64,000 nt of DNA from Adiantum capillus-veneris (Eukaryota > Streptophyta > Polypodiopsida > Polypodiales > Pteridaceae): contig CM043971.1 of NCBI GenBank assembly GCA_014529385.2, positions 26,453,769-26,517,768 of the forward strand, read 5' to 3'. Positions 57,027-64,000 of the stretch are shown in pieces. The position numbers were made by a program, and so were the translations under genes. Numbering within the stretch: position 1 is the first letter of the stretch; each line of letters begins with the position of its first letter. Below the pieces are notes generated by a model. The model saw only the letters and a program-made list of their open reading frames with translations, was not told the origin of the DNA and searched no databases.

Positions 57027-58500
57027 TGTCACCAGCGTGTGACTACTATCTATCCTTTTTGTTGATTTCTTTCTTATTATCTATTTACTTTCACTTTTTC
57101 GAAGCACCCCTCGGGAAATCTAACTGCCCTACATTGCATAGCTAGTGTGGAACTGTTCAGAGGGAGTCCAGGCTTGAGGGCAAGAGAGCACTAAGGTTGG
57201 ACAAGGACTATGGTTAGCCAAGTGGGGTCATTGACTAGCCAAAGTGGAATCCTTTGCTACAGAGGCTACATTTCACTTTCGGGTGTGGCTGCAGTGTACA
57301 AAGAGGGTCAGATGACCTAGAAAGATACAATGGCAGTATCTCCTAAAATTTAGGGAACTGCTATTTTGGGACTTGAAAATGTGTTTGCGTCATTAGCTCC
57401 GGAATGACAAGAGGAACATTTTCTTACTCTGCTGTGAAGTCAACTGGGCAACCGGTTGGGAGATTTTTAGGCGGCAACCCCGAAACGGGAAAATGCTTGT
57501 AAATGTGCCAAGTGGCACCTTCTGGTGCACTTTCCTCATGCAACAAGAAGTGGCGCTGAAATTTAAGCTAGGAGAGGCTCATTTTCAGTTTTGTCACAAG
57601 TTAAGAGCTATGGAGTGCTTGCTTTCCCTCTTATGCACAATGCGGTGCCAGGAGTGATGCCCTGCACGCTACACACTGCCCTCTCTCTCCCCTTTGGCAG
57701 TAGTTTATGGCCCACTAGTGGGCTCTTCATTTGACCAATGTACAGTTGTGTGGGTTCATGCGCGATTGCCGAGGCAAGAGCCTCTTGCACAGGTACTGGA
57801 TTAGCTAGCGGCTAATCCCCCCGCAGGTACAGGTGAATTCGGAGAGGTTTCACGCTAGAAATCTCGTCCGATTCAAAGGGCAAGTAGCCCTACAGGTGCG
57901 GGAGCTCGAGGACTTGCTAAGGATGCGACCGGCACGCGAAACGGAGCCCGAAACAGTAAATTACAGCCTGCTGTGTATTTTTGCAGGTTTAGGGTTTTGG
58001 CCCTAAACGGACCCTAATACCCCCAGGAGGTTCGGGGACGCAAGGGGACCGCTGTACAGGTGTTCTGGCGCATTTTCAGGGCTGAAAACAGAGAATTCAG
58101 CGTGCTGCAGATTCTCGCCAGGTTTTGCAAAGTGCCCGTATGCGTCGGGAAAGTCATTTAATGCGTGGGAATACTGACCGTGAAGGGTTCTAGTACAGTT
58201 ATGTTGCCGAAATCGGGCCAGAACAGTGGAAGTTCAGCCAAGGTTGCGCGGGGCAGCTTGTAGGAACCACAACGTTTATTCCCTCTTTTAAACGATAAAG
58301 AAATACCGAAAGGGGTGCCTAAGTTAGGGGCCAATCTGGTGTCGGTCTTCTCATACAGGTGCATTCTAGCATCTATATCCCATTCCCCTCTCTTGTGTCA
58401 CTATAGCGCAGGTATAATAGACGACTAATAATGGGTGAAAGCTAAATCAAGGTTTGAAGTAAAGTCTACCGCCCTTTTTGGATTGAACAGGCCGGTTTCA
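57027..58500 (+). repeat. Gyp3 3' LTR
   Basis: 1474 bp, same length as the 5' LTR. The mismatches I found are nearly all transitions (C/T or G/A). Confidence 0.95.
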
Positions 58501-58587
58501 AAAACACTATCTATTAGGAGCTGATTTTATTATCAAGACAGATCATCAAAGTCTTTGCTACTTCCTCACACAGAGAGAGTTTTCAGT
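58501..58587 (+). pseudogene. Gyp2 RNase H, continuation after Gyp3
   Basis: After the target duplication the frame resumes as [17 protein letters not shown] and FLTQREFS, which completes the block cut at 49829. At about 58587 it meets the inverted copy. Confidence 0.9.
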
Positions 58588-59797
58588 AAAGAGGAAGAAA
58601 GTTGTGAAACAGACACATCTCTCTCTCTTGCAAAAATCAAGCACGCTGAAACACACTTTTTCATTTCTTTCTTGATGGCAATGTGATTTGCGATAGGAAT
58701 ACGCCAATCACCTGCATCTGCAAGTACAAGATACTCCTTTCCTTTATGAGCAAAGGATAAGGTTTTCTGAACATAGTGAGGAATGGGATGCATCTTGTAG
58801 TGCCAAGGCATTCCCAAGATAACATCACATCCTTCAAGTGAAGCTAGTAAGAAAGACTCTTGATCTTTGTAGTCGTCGACCTTTAGATTCAACTTCCCTA
58901 TGATTGGAGTAGAGTTTGAGTTCTGCCCTTTGAAAGCAGATTGTGCTTGAATAAGAACTCCAGAACGATTGGGCTGCAAGTTTAGGTCGTCAGCTAGCTT
59001 GGTAGAGATGAAGTTGTCTGTACTACCAGGGTCAAACAAAATAAGAGCCCGTTGGTTGTTGATACTACCCCATGCTTTGAGAAGAGCTCTTTCTTTTTAA
59101 TCCTTGGTTATATTTCTCTGTACATCTGGGACTGCATTGGAAGAGGGTGGTTGCGGAGGTTTGGTAGGACAATCACCCTTCATATGACCAACTTGTCCGC
59201 ACTTGAAGCATCTTCCTTCACTAATGTAGGTTCGCAACTCAGCAGGAGAGAGATATCTCCCTTTCTTGGGCTGATTTGGCTTTGCTTCTGCTTCTGCCTC
59301 AGAGGCGGTTCTTTTCTTCTTTTGAGAAGAAGAAGTAGAGGTAGGTTGCTCATGGAGAGCCTTCTGTTTGGCATGGTAAGTGCTTTGCTCCATCTTCCTG
59401 GGAGTACCCTTGTCATGTATTCCATCAGCTATGCGGGCTTATTCCATAAATATCTGCAAGTTACCTCGAGGGTAAAGCTTCATAGCCTTTTGCAAGGCTT
59501 CATGCAAACCTGCTTCAAACTTGCGTATCTTCTCCGAATCGTCGATCTTCTTGAATGGAGTGACTTTCAAAAGAACGTCCCAAAACCTATCCACATAGCG
59601 TGGAACAGTTTCGTTCTCTGACTGTGAAAGTCGATCCCATTCTTTCTTTACCTCTTCCTTATAGTCTGGAGGAAGGAACTGTGCGTAGAACTCCTTCTTG
59701 AAAGCAGTCCACTCTTGGGGTTTGCGATCTTCCAGGATAAGGGTTAACCACCAATTGCTGGCGGTGCCTTTCAGGTACAAACTCACATAGCGAAGAC
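58588..59797 (-). pseudogene. Inverted Gyp2-family gag-protease copy
   Basis: Minus strand, right to left: capsid (YVSLYLKGTASNWW, VPRYVDRFWDVL, to TAA 59439-59441), zinc knuckle CFKCGQVGHMKGDC, protease MFDPGSTDNFISTKLADDL (DPG at 59033-59025), VILGMPWHYK, and [16 protein letters not shown]. It is very close to Gyp2 47486-48662 and keeps a stretch that Gyp2 has lost (SSSQKKKRTASEAEAEAK). Two TAA stops (59439, 59097). It takes the place where Gyp2 integrase should be. Confidence 0.9.
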
Positions 59798-59892
59798 CGT
59801 GTCCGATCTTAAGGACTACCCCGCCATCTTGCACAGTTATGTTGACGCTCTACAGTTGAGGTCAACTGTTTAGAACCAAGAGGGATATAAGT

Positions 59893-60163
59893 AAGTCATA
59901 CTTTGTAAATAATTAATTTATTTACGAGAAAAGAATTATCTAATTAGTTGTGTGCACATCAAAATATATTTAGCAGTTTTGGGGCCTCAGGTGCGCCCAA
60001 GTTTGGGCCACTGCACCTCAGGGAGACCCTAGCAGAAAATACCTTGAAGCCCTAGCGATTGGGAAATCGGGACTTCAATAAAGGGGTAGATAGTAGCCTC
60101 ATATTACAAGCTCAAAAAGATACGCGCGCTAGTGCAAGCACAGGAACGAGATGGGGTTCTTAG
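59893..60163 (+). repeat. Internal Gyp2 LTR fragment
   Basis: Matches about 45340-45612 of the 5' LTR, from TAAGTCA-ACTTTGTAAATAA to GATGGGGT-CTTAGA, then switches to the 3' untranslated region at a shared TAGACGCAAATG word. Both LTR ends are missing. Confidence 0.85.
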
Positions 60164-60602
60164 ACGCAAATGTGCTAATAAAACATCAACAAATGAGGAC
60201 CCAAAGGGTGGCTTTTATAGCCATTGGGGTGCTTCAAAATTCAAACATATGGCTATTGGAGAGCAACTAGCCACTAGAAATGATCAGATATTCAAATTTT
60301 AAAAAAAGTCCCCTGCCGTCCCCTCCTGTCCCCAGGACGTTTTCCATACGTTCCCACTTGGCAGGCCATTTGTCGTTCGTCCCCACCCGTCTACTTCCCG
60401 GAACCGGGGGCTTCCCCCGTCCCTAGGCTCCGTCCCCTCCGTCCCCTGTAACTATGGTCTCATTAATTCATTTGTACACATGTTTTGACAGTCTTTCTTG
60501 CGGATACATGTGATGATAAAAGGGTGCTTACCACACTAAAACATCTATGGCATGTATATATGGCACGCAATCGAGGACGTTTGCGATTTTAAGAGGGTGG
60601 TA
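60164..60602 (+). repeat. Gyp2 3' untranslated region with GTCCC array and polypurine tract
   Basis: Second copy of 44866-45286. It has a 20-30 bp segment (TAGCCATTGGGGTGCTTCAA) that the left copy lacks. Ends TTTTAAGAGGGTGGTA before the 3' LTR. Confidence 0.85.
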
Positions 60603-62142
60603 TGTCACGAGGACGTGGCAATTGCTAACTTGAGTTCTTGGTTTCTTTCTGTAACTAAGTCAGACTTTGTAAATAATTAATTTATTTACGAGAAAAGAAT
60701 TATCTAATTAGTTGTGTGCACATTAGAATAGATTTAGCAGTTCTGGGACCTCAGGTGCGCCCAAGTTTGGGCCAGTGCAACTCAGGGAGACCTTAGCAAA
60801 AAATACCCTGAAGCCCTAGCGATTGGGAAATCGGGACTTCAATAAAGGGATAGATAGTAGCCTCAGATTACAGGCTCAGAAAGATACGCGCGCTAGTGCA
60901 AGCACAGGAACGAGATGGGGTCCTTAGAATAATAACCCTAAGGCCTGAATCATTTAACGGCCTTAGGATAAGTCAATTAATGTATTCTTTAAATTGTCTA
61001 TGCTGGACCAAATGGTCGGACAAGTGCGAACAGGTAATGCCAGAGCAGTGTCGGTATGGCATTGCGCTAGGGAGCAGCTAACAATTTAATTGGTTGCATC
61101 TATGTGTGCAGTTGTGCACATAATTGCACATTTCATTAACTAGCATAGGATTTTTAAAGTCAAGTTGAATGGTTTAAAAATTTCAAAGTAAGTGTGCCAA
61201 CTACTTGGCACACTTTCCCATGCAATCTCTCTCTTTCTCCCACACTCCCTCTCTTCATGCTAGCGTCCCCTCTTCTGAGAGGCCTCTCCCCCTCTTGCCG
61301 GGTTGGTAGTGCACTACCCCCCCCAAGTTGACTATCCTCTACGCAGTGAAGCTCTCCATTGAAGCTTGAGAGCAGCACCTTGTGGTGTATGTGGAGCCTC
61401 TGAGCACCCATCACCTAGAACAAGGCCTCTCATGGTTGCATCCAGCTTTGGGAGAAGTTTCATCGCGTAAAGTAGTAGTAAACTCTCTTTCTCCCTTGTC
61501 TAGCTGCTGTAAATTCCCTGTTTTCAGCCCCTAATCACTTGTATTAGGGTGAAGTTCAGCAAAGTCTTCATAGAATCTTATTCCCCACTACCTACTCTAC
61601 ACATACACCAAGTTTGGAGCATTTCCATCGCGAAAAGGACCTTTATTTTGGCATTGGAACGCGCTCAGGTAACAATTTCTGGTTATGTGCAGAAAATTAC
61701 AGCAAGCGTGTGTGTGTGTTTTGCATGTTTCTGTGGTTGGTTGATTGCAGGAATGATTACGTCCAAAGTGGCACAGTTAGCGGAAGATAGATCCTCATTC
61801 GTGAGAGCTTCCGATGAGTTTTGTGGAAGGTAGACTCTCCTCTACGAGAGCTTCCCAAAATCTCGCAGAAGAGGATAGATCCACTCAGTAGTCAGAGAGC
61901 AGTTCTTCTACTCTCTCAGTCAGAAGCAGAAAAAGGCCAAGAAAGAATAGAGGACGGGCTTTCGTCCCGTTCATGTGCTTGTAAAGATTCTCCCTTAGTA
62001 ATAAAGATATTCTCTTTATGGGGGGGGGACCAGCCCATCTTCTGGTCCCCAATGAAGTGTCAAGCTTTCTCTCTTTCTCTCATTCTCTTGAGTATTTGAA
62101 GTACATTAAAAAGTAAGTTTACGCTTCCGTATTTTTGTGACA
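60603..62142 (+). repeat. Gyp2 3' LTR
   Basis: About 1540 bp, parallel to the 5' LTR. A deletion of about 16-20 bp near 61280 removes the segment holding the TATA box (GGCTATAAGAG in the 5' LTR). Confidence 0.9.
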
Positions 62143-62500
62143 CTTTCTGATGATTTTTGTTTAATTTTTGGGATTCTCTTTTTGAAGTTGCAAATGGTCG
62201 GACATTGTATGGCCAGCGTGAAACAATAGTTTCACCTGCAGATGGGAAGTTGGTCGGCATCAAAATAGAAAATTGGCTACTTTTTTTGTTGAATTTAGCT
62301 GCCTATTCCGCCCGGCCGTTGCGGCTGCTCGTTCTGGTTCCGGAACGTTTTTCCGTTCCTGGAACCGTTTCGGCGCCCAAAACCGGCTGGAATGTCGTTT
62401 CGATACAGTTATCCCTTGTTCTGCGCGTTCCCTGTTACTATGGTAGATACGCCTTTCTTTAGACATGGGCAAGAGGTCCCTTTTGTACATAGTATACAAC

Positions 62501-62582
<82 letters not shown>

Positions 62583-62599
62583 AATGAAATGTTATATTA
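62143..62599. other. Transposon-end-like block and (GA)n tract
   Basis: No gene. 62280-62445 is rich in TTCCG/GGAACG words and ends in GTTACTATG, like the ends at 42404, 45132 and 60448. A (GA)n tract of about 75 bases fills 62503-62579. A frame through 62157-62280 looks protein-like (GRTLYGQRETIVSPADGKL) but I cannot name it. Confidence 0.5.
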
Positions 62600-64000
62600 A
62601 CGTCTTCAAAAGGCCAGAATGACCTATGAGACCAAACCGATACAAAGTGGTGAATTTGTTACAATGTCTGGGTACCTTAGTACTAAAGTACTAGGTGTGA
62701 AAGTGAATGTGAAAAACTAAATACAAAGTATTAAATAAACTTCTTAGGAGCATTCTAGGTGTCTGGCTAGAATGCTTCTAATCCTTTGTTGTAGTCTCCT
62801 CCGGTGAAGTGTACTTCTGCCTCTTTGTGGTGGTCGTCTCGATTTCCTAAGCTCAATCGCTCTGTCAATTAGGGTGCCTTTGGTATGAATGTGGGTACTC
62901 CTTTGTGTTGGCTACTGGCCTCTTGCTTCCCCTTCCGCTCTTGCTTCTCTCGATCCGAAGAAATCTGTGATCTGCCTCTGAGGCTGTAGTGCTCTTTGTC
63001 TTCTCATTAGATTATCCCTGTGCCGATGTAGTTCCGGTAGGTACAAGCCTAAGCATCTTTGATCTTGGTATTGCATGATTCTATCTAGAGGTCCAAAGCC
63101 TTCTTTAAAGAGGCAGTGAAAACGCCCACGTATCTCGTAGTATACTGTGCAGTGGCATATGTAGTGTAATTTTGTCTCCGGCTCCATTCCGCATAACTTG
63201 CAAATTCTGCTTTCAGGTGGGAGTCCCCTAAATCTACCAAATTCAATTTCCAACTGGTGTGAGGATGTACGAAGCTGACCAATAGCACATCTCAAACCAT
63301 GAGACAGGTGGGTATCCATGTAACTCGGGCGAATCACAAATCCATCTTCAGATAGTTGTAGGAAGTTTTCTTTGTAGTCGGTCATCTTCGTGCCCAATTC
63401 TTGTGTAGGGTCTACCCATGTCCTCTTAGTATCCAACTGTATAAGATCCTGTCGGATGATTTTATTAATCTCCGTTCGTGTAATTGCCAGTGATGGAGCC
63501 TGAAGCGAGTATTGGAAGGGGGGTAATCTTTCCATACTGAACCCGTGTCTCTGAAACCACGAGGACAGCTGCGCATACCAGCATGATGTATCCCCTTTCA
63601 TTGCCAATTGTCGAGAGGATTCGAGGGCCAGTCTAGTATATCGGCAATTATTTGTATCCCACAAACCATGCATAAAGGACATTGATTTGGTAAGAGCTTC
63701 AATTTCTATCAGAGGGGCCGCTAGTTCCGCTCGGGTAATCGCATGTGGTACGGAGGCCTTGGCTCTAATCATTCGGGAAATCATAGATACCAAAGGTCTC
63801 TCCATTGACTTCCAAATCTGGACCCCATAAAGCAGAGCCGAAGCCACCATAGTATCAAAGAGCCAAAGTTTTGTTCGTGGTTCCTGAAACTGCACTTGTG
63901 AACACATCCTCTCCAACCCTCCTAAGGCCGCAGAGGCTCTAGATAATCTAGAATCCGCTGCTTTCTTAAGAGTAAACTTCGGTCCTGCAAATACCACCCC
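62600..64000 (-). mobile_element. LINE (non-LTR retrotransposon), 3' end
   Basis: Minus strand. The open frame enters from the right edge of the window and ends at 62912. About 310 bp of 3' untranslated sequence follows, then the (TC)n tract at 62579-62503 (as read on this strand). No LTR is present. The 5' part lies outside the window. Confidence 0.75.
62912..63997 (-). CDS. LINE ORF2 C-terminal region, reverse transcriptase end and zinc knuckle
   Basis: 361 residues open to the window edge, so this is the C-terminal part of a larger protein. The start resembles the segment after the LINE reverse transcriptase core (RASAALGGLERMC, LFDTMVASALLYGVQIWKS). A late zinc-binding motif CKLCGMEPETKLHYICHC (C-x2-C-x8-H-x4-C) follows near residue 270. 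In LINEs this protein nicks DNA and reverse-transcribes the RNA at the target. No stop or shift is seen, so the copy may be fairly young. The last 22 residues contain QRQITDFF (62957-62980), a consensus PCNA-binding motif. The residue given as Met at the right edge is not a known start. Confidence 0.8.
   Translation of the reverse strand: MVFAGPKFTLKKAADSRLSRASAALGGLERMCSQVQFQEPRTKLWLFDTMVASALLYGVQIWKSMERPLVSMISRMIRAKASVPHAITRAELAAPLIEIEALTKSMSFMHGLWDTNNCRYTRLALESSRQLAMKGDTSCWYAQLSSWFQRHGFSMERLPPFQYSLQAPSLAITRTEINKIIRQDLIQLDTKRTWVDPTQELGTKMTDYKENFLQLSEDGFVIRPSYMDTHLSHGLRCAIGQLRTSSHQLEIEFGRFRGLPPESRICKLCGMEPETKLHYICHCTVYYEIRGRFHCLFKEGFGPLDRIMQYQDQRCLGLYLPELHRHRDNLMRRQRALQPQRQITDFFGSREARAEGEARGQ

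Larger units (their letters stand above)
49830..58500 (+). mobile_element. Gyp3: complete Ty3/gypsy (chromovirus-like) element nested in Gyp2
   Basis: 8671 bp. Two LTRs of 1474 bp each, differing at about 15 positions by eye (about 1 percent). The target duplication is GAAAC on the left (49825-49829) and AAAAC on the right (58501-58505), one change. Internal order: primer site, gag, protease, reverse transcriptase, RNase H, integrase, chromodomain-like tail, polypurine tract (57013-57026). Four TAG stops and one +1 frameshift are the only coding defects I can see. Confidence 0.95.
45287..62142 (+). mobile_element. Gyp2: Ty3/gypsy element, interrupted and rearranged
   Basis: LTRs at 45287-46837 and 60603-62142 (about 1.55 kb), primer site, gag-protease-reverse transcriptase-RNase H (46904 to 49829, resuming at 58501-58587). 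Gyp3 sits in the RNase H region. Right of 58588 the element does not continue to integrase. Instead it has a reversed gag-protease copy, an LTR fragment, the 3' untranslated region and the 3' LTR. Confidence 0.85.

Noticed and set aside
62157-62300. Exon-like segment reading GRTLYGQRETIVSPADGKL
   Set aside because: Protein-like composition, but no family recognised, no splice sites placed with confidence, and transposon-end repeats follow at once.

Overview
The window looks like nuclear DNA from a land plant with a large, repeat-rich genome. It holds many Ty1/copia and Ty3/gypsy LTR retrotransposons whose primer sites read TGGTATCAGAGC (initiator-tRNA-Met type). It also holds the end of a LINE and one intron-containing gene of the plant Nodulin-like transporter family. 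The species cannot be fixed from this sequence; a fern, lycophyte or gymnosperm would fit. At least two thirds of the window is transposon sequence and almost all of it is broken.

Layout, using local names. 1-1507: N1, a non-coding LTR element entering from the left. 2575-4312 (-): CopA, a copia 5' half (LTR, primer site, gag, start of protease). 4166-7930 (-): CopB, a decayed copia pol that shares its LTR with CopA. 7980-8629 (+): CopC, a copia RNase H end plus LTR. 8630-12895: no gene seen. 12896-23576 (+): an LTR-bounded composite (LTR pair about 480-490 bp) that carries a fragment of an alpha/beta hydrolase gene and has CopD (16085-21133, -, almost complete copia, TSD CTCAC) nested in it. 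23577-25950: simple repeats and a possible MITE. 25957-27605 (+): Nodulin-like/MFS gene, two exons, 3' part not found. 27606-29640: LTR debris. 29641-38952 (+): Gyp1, a gypsy element with a scrambled multi-LTR 5' end and a foreign inverted LTR at its 3' end. 39578-41065 (-): Gyp4, a gypsy remnant without reverse transcriptase. 43421-44735 (-): Gyp5, LTR, primer site and gag piece. 45287-62142 (+): Gyp2, a gypsy element interrupted in RNase H by Gyp3 (49830-58500, +, complete, LTRs 1474 bp each). After Gyp3 comes an inverted gag-protease copy (58588-59797, -) in place of Gyp2's integrase. 62600-64000 (-): the 3' end of a LINE.

Insertion order can be read from the nesting. Gyp3 went into Gyp2 and is the youngest gypsy copy (about 15 mismatches between its LTRs). 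CopD went into the hydrolase-carrying composite. The gypsy elements encode the usual order gag - zinc knuckle - protease - reverse transcriptase - RNase H - integrase - chromodomain-like tail. The copia elements have integrase before reverse transcriptase.

Four points stand out. In-frame stops in Gyp1, Gyp2, Gyp3 and CopD are overwhelmingly TAG, mostly where CAG is expected. All three plus-strand gypsy gag genes shift +1 within the same dozen or so codons. Gyp2 contains a 1.2-kb sense/antisense gag-protease pair that would form a hairpin RNA. The LINE protein ends in a consensus PCNA-binding motif.
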